From: Chlamydiia bacterium
GTDB lineage: Bacteria; Chlamydiota; Chlamydiia; Chlamydiales; FEN-1388
Reading direction: 5' to 3'
Length of the DNA stretch: 13,656 bases
Assembly (NCBI GenBank): GCA_003170575.1
Contig: PMZB01000257.1
Location: 1 to 13,656, forward strand
The notes under the pieces are model-generated. The model did not search any database, had not been told where the DNA came from, and worked only from the letters and a program-made list of their open reading frames with translations. Below, in pieces: positions 1 to 10,100 of the stretch. Positions within the stretch are counted from its first letter, which is position 1; each line of letters starts with the position of its first letter. The translations under genes and the position numbers were made by a program.

Positions 1-65
1 GCCTAGGGGAGTATATGTTTGGTAGAGTACTGAAGAGCAAGATTTATCTTTAAATGGAGATGTTT

Positions 66-1346
66 ATGGAGTCTCTTTATTCAATAGGAGATGTTTTAAA
101 GTATGCAAATTGGTCATCCCTGGACTATTGGCAAAAAAAAGTAGGGAAATCTGAGATAAAGCAGCTTGAGGAAATAACAAAAATTCTACGACAAAAAAGA
201 ACTGATTCCCAAGCAAAGGAAATAGCTGAATCCATACGTAAATGGGCTAAATTTAACATCCTTCCCTTTAATATTCGCGCGGCAACTTTGTATGTTCTTG
301 CTAAAGAAGAGGAAAACCCTTCCTATAGACGATTATGTGTAGAAGAGTTCGGAGAATCCTTGCTACGATTCATTAAGGGAGTATCTAAATCAAGTCCAAA
401 GGTCCAAAAAAAATTAAAAAAGGCAGTGGGTGCTTTTTTAGAGGAAAAGTCTCTTCCTGAAGCCCTTAAAACTCTAAAACAGGCTATCCTAAAAAACAGA
501 GAGTTTCAAAAGAAGCGGGATGAATTTATTCGTTTGAAATCCATAATGAGTAAGAATAACTGGGAACACTTTTGCACAGATGATGAAAAAGGTCAAATTT
601 ACTACGCTCTATGGCGCATTCCTGGGGCTGGGGACTGGCGTGGAAGCAAGGATAAAGAAGGTCATTATCTGGTTCCAAGTGAAAAAAAATTCATCATTGA
701 TCTGGAAGCCGAATCATTGGTTTCAGATGAAGAAGAACGGGTCCTGAGCGAACTTAAACGTAAAGCTAGCCCAGAGACGAAGGATCTATTATCTGAAACA
801 CTTGCTCGAGAGGCCAGTGATAGAGTAAAAAAATCACTTAGAGACGAATCTTCAGGTATTTATAAGGCGTGTCTTGAGAAAGCCAAGAAATTAGTTATGG
901 GAGAACAACTGGCAAGGGCGGAAGAAGAATATGCGAAAGATTTTACCAAAATTATACTAGACGCTCCGGTAGACTTGACTCAGGAGAAGATCAGCGAACA
1001 ACTAAAACCACTGTTTCCTGGCTTAACGGACCTTTTTATCGAAATTAATGATCAGGAAAGACGCGTCTTATTTCAAGAAAAGGCGCAAAAAAAAGGTGTG
1101 AAACCAGAACAGATCAAACAAGGACTACTGGGAGAAAAAGCTAAAGCATTCCTATTGGAAAATCTAAGAACTCGAGCCAAGGAACGAGAGACGCAAAGAG
1201 AAAGACGGGAGAGGGCAATCGATATAGCGCAAAAAGTTGCTAATATTGCATGTATAGGTCTTCTGCTCACGGTTACGCTGCCAGTATCTATTTTTATTAT
1301 GCCAGGAGTACTGGCTGTGCTGGTGGCCCCAATATTTGAAACCTGA
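66..1346 (+). CDS. Hypothetical charged helical protein with hydrophobic C-terminal segment
   Basis: I do not recognise this family. The protein (426 residues from this start) is very rich in Lys, Glu and Arg and looks almost wholly alpha-helical, with probable coiled-coil stretches. One unusual Trp/Gly-rich patch (WRIPGAGDWRG, about residues 183-193) breaks the helical pattern. Near the C-terminus a basic segment (about 368-383) is followed by about 34 hydrophobic residues (391-424) with a central Pro, which could be one membrane helix or a short helical hairpin. That would leave nearly all of the protein on the cytoplasmic side, or in the host cytosol if it is secreted. The start at 66 is chosen because GGAG at 56-59 sits 6 nt before it; an in-frame ATG at 54 has no well-placed ribosome site. 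The gene ends in tandem stops TGA-TAA and converges on the 1542-1994 gene. The bilobed tail recalls chlamydial inclusion-membrane (Inc) proteins, but that is only an analogy. The gene call is firm; the function is unknown. Confidence 0.8.
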   Translation: MESLYSIGDVLKYANWSSLDYWQKKVGKSEIKQLEEITKILRQKRTDSQAKEIAESIRKWAKFNILPFNIRAATLYVLAKEEENPSYRRLCVEEFGESLLRFIKGVSKSSPKVQKKLKKAVGAFLEEKSLPEALKTLKQAILKNREFQKKRDEFIRLKSIMSKNNWEHFCTDDEKGQIYYALWRIPGAGDWRGSKDKEGHYLVPSEKKFIIDLEAESLVSDEEERVLSELKRKASPETKDLLSETLAREASDRVKKSLRDESSGIYKACLEKAKKLVMGEQLARAEEEYAKDFTKIILDAPVDLTQEKISEQLKPLFPGLTDLFIEINDQERRVLFQEKAQKKGVKPEQIKQGLLGEKAKAFLLENLRTRAKERETQRERRERAIDIAQKVANIACIGLLLTVTLPVSIFIMPGVLAVLVAPIFET

Positions 1347-1370
1347 TAAAGGTAATGCTCGAACGCTCTA

Positions 1371-1406
1371 CTAGTGTCTAATTGCGTAAATTCCTATGCG
1401 TATTTT
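1371..1406 (+). repeat. Left terminal inverted repeat of the MITE-like element
   Basis: This 36-bp arm begins CTAGTGTCTAATTGC and pairs with 1505-1540, differing at two positions (1386 and 1397 on this side). The very tip, CTAG, is itself palindromic, so the exact boundary between element and target duplication cannot be set from one copy. Confidence 0.75.
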
Positions 1407-1504
1407 TGGCAGATTTTGTAACAGATTGCAACGATCGGAAATGACGCTATACTTGAGCAAGTAAGCTCATTTTCGAGCGTTGCGATATGTGACAAAAGAT
1501 GGTG

Positions 1505-1540
1505 AAAATACGCCTAGGAATTTATGCAATTAGACACTAG
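1505..1540 (-). repeat. Right terminal inverted repeat of the MITE-like element
   Basis: This is the inverted partner of 1371-1406, ending GCAATTAGACACTAG. Its outer tip lies one base beyond the stop codon (1542-1544) of the minus-strand gene. Confidence 0.75.
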
Positions 1541-1541
1541 T

Positions 1542-1994
1542 TCAGAAAGAAGGCCTGAATGGTTTGGTGTGAACAGTCTTTGTGCCATCTGGGCCTACGA
1601 GAACTACTTCGTCCACAGCTACAGGTAAAGGCTTTTGAGTTGAATCTAGGGAAATTTTTGACATTTGATCTACTTTTAGCGTTGCTTGTGAGAGAAAAAG
1701 AGGTTGGGTTGATGGGACCAAAAACCAATAAAGCCAAGAAGTTAAAGGCGTTTTTAATTGTGCTTCAACTATGCGAAGAACCTGTTGCCCATTTTCATCT
1801 CGTAAATGGATTCCTGAGATTGTGAGAGTGTCTTTTTTTGTCCAATGAACTTTCTCTATCTGAACCTTGTAAGGTGTACACGAGCGCTCCAAAATTGATG
1901 CAATGATCTCGGTTCTCCACTTCCAAGCAAACACCCAAAAGCAAATAAGGATAAAAAATAAAAAAAGTGCGCAAAAAACAACGTATCTCAACAC
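1542..1994 (-). CDS. AsmA/DUF748-like N-terminal fragment, membrane-anchored
   Basis: This encodes 150 residues starting at GTG. GAGG at 2001-2004 lies 6 nt upstream of that codon on the coding strand, and no upstream in-frame ATG exists before a stop. Residues 3-23 form a strongly hydrophobic helix followed by Trp-Lys-Trp-Arg, a typical uncleaved signal anchor. Residues about 45-83 (with VHWTKKDTLTISGIHLRD) have the alternating beta-strand pattern seen at the start of AsmA, DUF748 and TamB-like envelope proteins, which work in the periplasm in outer-membrane assembly or lipid transfer. Such proteins are usually several hundred residues or longer. This one stops within what looks like a continuing beta repeat, one base before the MITE-like element, so it may be a truncated remnant. 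It is also possible that 150 residues is the natural length. It follows groEL by 42 nt in the same direction and may be read through from it. Family assignment is by pattern only. Confidence 0.6.
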   Translation of the reverse strand: MLRYVVFCALFLFFILICFWVFAWKWRTEIIASILERSCTPYKVQIEKVHWTKKDTLTISGIHLRDENGQQVLRIVEAQLKTPLTSWLYWFLVPSTQPLFLSQATLKVDQMSKISLDSTQKPLPVAVDEVVLVGPDGTKTVHTKPFRPSF

Positions 1995-2004
1995 AAAATG
2001 CCTC

Positions 2005-2028
2005 GAAGGGGGCTTTTCCGCCCCCTTC
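2005..2028 (-). terminator. GC-rich hairpin after groEL, possible terminator or attenuator
   Basis: A perfect 9-bp stem (GAAGGGGGC paired with GCCCCCTTC) encloses a 6-nt loop, 8 nt past the groEL stop codon. On the transcribed minus strand the stem is followed by GAGGCATTTT, so the U-run is short and delayed, and the GAGG is the ribosome site of the next gene. It could be a leaky terminator for groES-groEL, a processing or stability hairpin, or a fold that modulates translation of the downstream gene. Confidence 0.5.
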
Positions 2029-2036
2029 CCTTATGT

Positions 2037-3680
<1,644 letters not shown>

Positions 3681-3685
3681 TTATT

Positions 3686-3997
3686 TTAACGTTCAACGAT
3701 TGCGATGATGTCATCACCACGGACCACTACCATTTCTTCATCATTAATGGTGACTTCCTGTCCTGAATATTTATCGATGAGAATGGATTGGCCAACAGAA
3801 ACTGCAGGAACTATTTCATTTCCTTCAGGTGTTTTTTTCCCAGGCCCTACGGCGATAACTTCCACGATCTCCTGTTTTTTCTTTGCAGTGTCTGGAAGAA
3901 TGATCCCGCCTTTGGTGGACTCTTCTGCCTCAAGGCGGCGAACAAGAACTCGGTTGCCTAGAGGTTTAAGCGTAGTAGATTCTTTTTGCTTTGCCAT
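3686..3997 (-). CDS. groES: Co-chaperonin GroES (Hsp10)
   Basis: This is the small chaperonin subunit (103 residues, slightly longer than the usual 95-97), which forms the heptameric lid on the GroEL ring. The core LKPLGNRVLVRR (10-21) and the mobile loop (about 22-38) with GGIILPDTA, whose Ile-Ile-Leu docks on the GroEL apical domain, are clear. The C-terminal strand reads VVVRGDDIIAIVE. The extra residues are at the N-terminus (KQKEST). The start is fixed by a strong ribosome site, AAGGAG, 7 nt upstream. It is the first gene of the groES-groEL operon, with a CIRCE operator 79 bp upstream of its start codon. Confidence 0.98.
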   Translation of the reverse strand: MAKQKESTTLKPLGNRVLVRRLEAEESTKGGIILPDTAKKKQEIVEVIAVGPGKKTPEGNEIVPAVSVGQSILIDKYSGQEVTINDEEMVVVRGDDIIAIVER

Positions 3998-4179
3998 GTT
4001 GTTTCTCCTTGTGAGAGTTAGGTTTCTTGTGGCAATGAGAATATGTAAGAGGTGGAATTTTTCGCAAGAGGAAATTTAGCAATTAATTGAGCTGAGTGCT
4101 AAGTGTTTGCCACTCTACAAAAATTGTGGACACATGCTATTCATCAAATTGTTCTTCCTACTTTACATAGAGGTAACCA
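3998..4179. other. Divergent intergenic region between groES and the giant gene
   Basis: These 182 bp hold no open reading frame of note. They contain the groES leader with its AAGGAG, the CIRCE-like operator at 4076-4102, and the leader of the giant gene with GAGG at 4170-4173, 6 nt before its ATG. Promoters for both directions must lie here, but I see no -35/-10 pair near consensus on either strand. Confidence 0.7.
4076..4102 (-). promoter_or_regulatory. CIRCE operator (HrcA binding site)
   Basis: Read on the plus strand this is TTAGCAATT, 9 spacer bases, then GAGTGCTAA. The CIRCE consensus is TTAGCACTC-N9-GAGTGCTAA, so one half is perfect, the other matches 7 of 9, and the spacing is exact. 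HrcA bound to CIRCE represses groESL in many bacteria including chlamydiae, with relief on heat shock. In the direction of groES transcription the perfect half comes first. The site is 78-79 bp from both flanking start codons. Confidence 0.88.
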
Positions 4180-7100
4180 ATGGGCGTGTTAAATATTGGA
4201 AGCGGATCTCAAGGAGTACATGAGCTTGCTCCAAAACCTGAAGAAACTCTCCATCTCCTTGAACAATTAGGAGAAATGGAGATCATACTTAAAGCTCCCA
4301 CGCTCAAAATTGCCTCCGAGAAACTACTTGAACATGGCCAGCTTGCGACAGTGTGGCAAAAATTCGCGAATTCTGTTTTAAAGCAACTAAAAAATATGCC
4401 CTCTAAGGGACAGCAGAAAGTGGCAAAGCTCATTCAGGTAATCGAAAACCTTCAACAAAAATCTTTTAAGATTGAGGAAGAAAGCGAATACACCGAATTT
4501 AAAGAAATGATTGCTAATGTAGGGGAAATTATTGGACCGCCCAAAAAGACTTTAAGGGTAAAAATTATTACAGGATTGACTGAAATCGCAGCGTTTTTTG
4601 TTAATTTTTTTAAAAAAATATTTGGCAAAACTGCTCAAATACCACCTGCAAGCCTTGGCCAGGAGCACAAAATTGTTCATCTTATAAAAGATGAGCTTTC
4701 TCGAAAATTAGATGTAAGGCAACTCATTACAGGGTCTACAGCTCGGCTAGGGAAAATATCTTCTCGTTTTGCCCATATATTGGTAAGCAGCGCAAAACAG
4801 CCTCCACCAGCGCATCTTCCGAAAACTACTGAAACGAAGAAAGCCCAATGGGATACGTTATTGAAATTCCCCAAAAAACCCCTATTTCATATATGGGATA
4901 GGTTGTTTAAATCCCCGCAAGAAGTATCTGCGAAACTCTTATTTCATATTCTAGGAGACCCTATCGGGGCTAGTGAAGAGGATCTGGCAGGATACATGCA
5001 AATTGACGCATGGAATGATTTTATCCGACTGATGGACACTGCGACTAAGGCATTCAATTGTACAAAAGAGTTTCAACCATACAGAAAAAGTCTCGAGGTC
5101 GGAGTTAAGCTAGGACGTATGATTGAAGAGGGCAATCCTGGGACTCCAAAAAAATTAAAACAGCAGATAAGTGCATTAGGTAAGGGTGAGTCTCTTATTA
5201 TTCCAGCAGGTTGGAGCGCCATGGCCGGAGGACATGCCATTGTCTTTGAGTTTAAAAAAGGCAAAACGGACAAAGATAACCAATTGATCATTCATAACAC
5301 AGGCGGTGGTATTCAATTTCATGCGCGCGAAACGATCGAAGCAAAGAAAAATGTTGCAAGACTTGTTATGAGCGGGGTGTCAACTGATATCTTTTGTTCT
5401 CCAGTTTTTCTCCAGTGCTTGCATACTTTACACATTCCCAATGAGGAACACCCTTGGTCTGAGAAAGAACTCTATGAAGTTTTGCTGCCAACTCTTAAAG
5501 GAACTGCAGCTGAACTTTTGGAGTCGCCGGAAATTGAAACTCAACGATCTGGAATCTGCACCTGGACTTCATTGTTTTCATATGCGGCTACCAAGATGAG
5601 AAAGACCACATTTGGGGAATATGAAAAGATTCGCCTCGCCATGGGGTTAAAAGTACTCAATGATTTTGTTTTCGATGAAAAACATAACCTTCCTGCACAC
5701 CTCCTTCTTGCGGCAAAATGCCAGCAATATCTTTCTCAATTTTTGATCCAAGCGATGACTTCGGGAGCCATTACCCAAGATGAGTTTCGCTACATACAGG
5801 AGAAAATCTCTGCTATAGAAGTCGAGATACAACATTGCCGCCAATCTATCGATCAAAAAAAATCCATCCTTACATCAACTCCTATTCCACGTAAGGCAAC
5901 GGAGTTAACTATCCATCCTAAAAAAAGACTCCTCTCAATGCTTAAAAAAGAACCTGCAATTAAACAAACAGAGCTTCCTCTCACAAAAGAGGTGGCTATG
6001 ATGCCATCGTGTGAAATCCCTTCAATCAAGGATTGCCCTGTAAGATTAAGAGAAATGACCAACTGGATAAAAGAGCAGACAAATGCCGAAAATTACGAGG
6101 AGGCCCAATATGCGATAGAAATTTTTTCTACGAAACTTGTTACTTTTTTGCAGTCATCCCAGGATTCAATAACGTCGCTTTCTAAGGAGGAAAGAGCGCC
6201 GCTCTTTGGACTTCTTCACCAACTGGGAAAAATGTACATCGAAAATAGGCATCGTATAGGGTGGCAGCAGAAAATAAATCCCTACCTCCTGCCACGGATG
6301 GTCACTACATGTATTTGGCTGATACAAGCTGGAAAAATCCTAGGAAAAGACATGATGGAAATTCGAGATTTTCCTCTTTGTTCTTCGGGGGACAAAGGTT
6401 TGGGAGCCTATTCATTACATGATGTATTAAACGGTCAAGAATTTTCAAGCGAACGGTTCCAAGAGGAAAGTCTGGCCGTTCAGACAATGCGACGATGGGA
6501 GGAAGGAGATCCTCTTTCTTTTAATGTGGCTACTGATAGCGTTTCTTTGAATCTTCGTCGTGTAAATTGGTCAGAGGAGCCCTTTTCGCAATTTTTAGTA
6601 AAGCTTTTCCAAGGCAATGGTATTCCACTCGATCGAAGAAGGCGCTATGTCCCTGGTGAGGTATGGGATTGTCTTGAGAGCGATCAGCTCCGCGCGTTAG
6701 CTTTATGTGCTGATAGGTACACAGAAGAGGCGCCAACGGGGGGAGTTCCTCTACTTGATTTCCCATTCTCGAAAAACCTTTACGAATTCCGACAGCTTGT
6801 TGATTGCCTCCCGATTCTCCTCGCGAATTTTTCTTCGTGCAAGCAAGATTTTGATTTTTCTACAGAATTAATTGTACGAGCTAACCCTTCTGTAATAGGC
6901 AAGGCGGATATACGAAAAAAACTTCATGGGTTGGAAAGCTATTCCATGAGTTCGAGTAACTACGATGATCCCTTGGTTGATCAGGGAACAAACTGCATGA
7001 TTCCCCTAGGGCTACACCCTTCACATGATTCAAGTAGAGTGGAGGAGTTGGGCAAAACGCCTACTTTCCAACAATGTACCCGCCCTTCCGACAGAGTCGA

Positions 7101-10100
7101 CATCCCGGAAAAGCTATTACAGCTTATTAGAACAAGAGATCCAGTGCAAATTGATACAGCACTCTCAATTTTTTCTTCCTATCCAGAGCTGCTTTCTAAG
7201 TCTTCTTGGAGGCATTTTTTAGAGCGAGTGGTTTTCAGCTCTTCATCATTTGAAGCTGGTACCAGCAACCCAATAATGAATACAACAAATCTCATTGCTG
7301 ATTTCCTTCGCAGTGAGATGGTCCGATCACGGTTAAACAACGATATCTATAGATCTATTTTTACTGTTCGAATGGCACGAATGTTGTCAGAGCGGGATCC
7401 TAAAGAAGCCTTGCCACGAAAAGAGATTGAAGAATGGTGTACAAGCATACAACAGTATATCGGCGTAGCGAAAGAGGATCCCAATTATCAGGATTACCAA
7501 CACTTGTGGCATTATGAATATGCTCGATTTCTTTCTCTTGATCCATCATGTCCTCTTGATACGCTCATCTCATCAGCCTCTATTGCTCAGCGAACAGCTC
7601 GGCCAAACGCCCCCTATTTTTACCATGAGGCAAACGTTTTTCTGAGGGAGATCCTAGATAGAACAGATGTGAGGGACCATCTTGCTAAGAACCCTTCAGC
7701 TTGTATTAATTCCATACTCAACAATTCTTGTACAGTCTGGACGTTGAAGGAGTACCCAATATTTGAATCTCCCCCTTTTACGTACGAAGCTCATACAGGT
7801 ATTCTCTCGAGAAACGAGGTTGCAGTTGTACCAATACCCTCTACGCTTGCGTCAAATAAGTTTTTCAGAAAACTAACACAGGACCATTTTCCTCAAGAAG
7901 TAGTTCAGCAAAAACCTGGGTTATATGTTTTTGACGTGGATCTTGATTCTCGAATTACCACTTTTCGCGTTTTTGTAGAAGGACAAGGACGACAAATCAC
8001 CATACAGAAAAAAATAGGGAATGATTGGTATGAATGCCTATCCAACTCTTATGAGCTCTCTTCATATGACAATCCTAGGGCTTTCCCGACAGGAATAATT
8101 GAAGGAAATTATATTTGGTGCCATGAGCGAGACCCCCTTCTTCGTATCGAACATAACGGCAAAGCCTGTTATGAAGTTGATTTTGCTTATGAAATAAAGA
8201 TATTCCTCTGTGATGAAAGGGAAAAAAGAACGACCACGCAAGTTTTGTCCGCGAGCTGCCTTCCAGAATATTTTCTCAGTGTGGAAAAGGACGAATATAT
8301 TATTCCATTTTCAAGCGACGGGAAAACGATTTCGCGTATCCTTTTCCCTCGAATAGGAACAGATGGTTTGTCTTTTTCTTACGACAATAAGAACCATCTA
8401 TTTCGGAGGGATGATGCGCCTGATCAGGTGTTACTACCCAATCAATACATCTCATCCCTTGAAGGAGTTGGCCACAAGCTGGTTGTGCGCGATATAAAAA
8501 CGAAAGAAACTACAGTATTGTTATTTGGTCATGAGTTGGAAGCTAAATCGTATCAATCAGCCGTTTCTACTGAATGCACATTTGAAGGCCCATCTACAAA
8601 CATTCCGATCTATATGCTTAGAAAAGAGAAAAAGGATGTTACTCCTCTCTCTTCAGAAGCCACAGCGTACCTTGCCTATAACTTATTGGTGGAGCAACAA
8701 TACGAAAAGAGCTTTCATGTTCTTGACGCGTTAGAAAAAACCCCTCTTTCGCAAGAGATCCTTCAAATCCTTCAGTGGATAGCCACCTCTTCACCCCATG
8801 ACACTGATGTAAAGGCTGATTGTATTCGCCTCAAGGCACAAGCTGCTTTAGAGCGTCAACAGAAACTCTTCAATAGGCAGCTTCCTGCTGAAAAGGGAAG
8901 GAAGGGTTACGAAGGATCATACTCTTTTTACGAATTTCGACATTTAGCGGGGAGTCTTTACCTTACTGAAGAAGAACAAATCTTACTAGGGCGTAGGGTT
9001 GTCCCTCAGGAGATTACGATTTGGAAGGAGGCTTCCCAAATCCCTGCAAGCTCCATAGTGATGGACAAAAAATATGCAGAAAATTCGGACTATTTTTTTG
9101 AACATCATTCTTATGGTCGTGATTCTCTACCATCTCCCCTTGATCCACACCTTAAGACGTTTTGGGGTTTTGCTTCAGATCTTGCAAATCTTGAAAAACA
9201 AAAAATTAATTGGTCGTATTATTGGAAAATTTTACAATCTCACGCAGAAGTATCACTTGGGATTAATAGCTGCTCCAACATGGATGAGCTTATGTTAGCT
9301 CTTGAAATTGCTGCCCGCAGTGAACCATCATATGATTCGACAGCGGCGGCGATTCTTCTAGCAATATGTAAAAATCCGGAACCCTTCTTTAAATTGCCTC
9401 GGTGGCATAAACGACAACGTGAGAAGACTTGGGGTACGTGGTTTACAATAGCGCAAGAGATTCTCACTTTCCCTGCGGTGGAAGAACAAAAAAAGGCTGA
9501 AGAACCCAAGATTGAACCAAAACCGCAGCCTGTTTTTCATCCTGCTGAGAAAAGGGGAGAGGCATTTTATACCAAATTGCCTTCCGCAAGCGTGGATCCT
9601 GCTATAACAGGATTTCAAGATCTGCCTCCATACTCTCGCTTGCTCGTTGCGTCGCAACAAAAGACCAACACCCTTGCGAACGCTCAGCATGTCATTGAAC
9701 TCCTCCCCGAAAAATCCACGCTTTCTCAAACAGCCTCGAATGAATTTTTGGATGCTGTGAGTCACTATGAAGAACAATCGACAACAGTAACTCTTTCCTT
9801 GCAGACAAAAGAGCTTTCAGAAGTAAAAGCAGCCTTAACAACGCAAAGAGATGGTGCAAAAACCCAGGCCAAGATGCTTCGCCACAAACTTGTCTCCCTT
9901 TTATACAAACGGCGAGAAGACCTTTTGGATATGACCTCCCTTCAAAATTCCATGGAGGCTGCAGGCTTTACCCAGCCCTCACTTATTCAAGACGCTCTGT
10001 TTGCCCTTCTCAGGCCATTTCCAGATGGATTTTTGGATTTAAATCCAGCGCTATCTCTTGAGGATGCTGCTTCTATGCGTGCAATCGCAATTGAGTACCT

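Larger units (their letters stand above)
1371..1540. mobile_element. MITE-like 170-bp inverted-repeat element
   Basis: The whole segment is one long imperfect palindrome. The outer 36 bp on the left (1371-1406) match the reverse complement of 1505-1540 at 34 of 36 positions. The match continues inward at lower identity to 1444/1467, giving arms of 74 bp with about 62 matches and a central loop near 1445-1466. Both tips carry CTAG, so a TA or CTAG target-site duplication is possible, as made by IS630-type and some IS5-type transposases respectively. There is no open reading frame inside. Size, long terminal inverted repeats and placement in a gap between two converging genes fit a miniature inverted-repeat transposable element mobilised in trans. 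It could also fold as RNA and end transcription from either side. The repeat structure is directly visible; its mobility is inferred. Confidence 0.7.

Noticed and set aside
1559..1825. Plus-strand reading frame of 88 codons opposite the AsmA-like gene.
   Set aside because: The minus strand frame has a signal anchor, family-like beta pattern and a ribosome site; the plus frame shows none of these.
4072..4102. A groES promoter reading TTAGCA, 17 bp, CTAAAT on the minus strand, overlapping CIRCE.
   Set aside because: The -10 matches consensus at only three positions and the -35 is part of the operator itself; spacing alone is not enough.
4561..4620. A membrane helix at residues about 128-146 of the giant protein.
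   Set aside because: The stretch is short, interrupted by Glu and Asn, flanked by Lys, and looks amphipathic rather than membrane-spanning.
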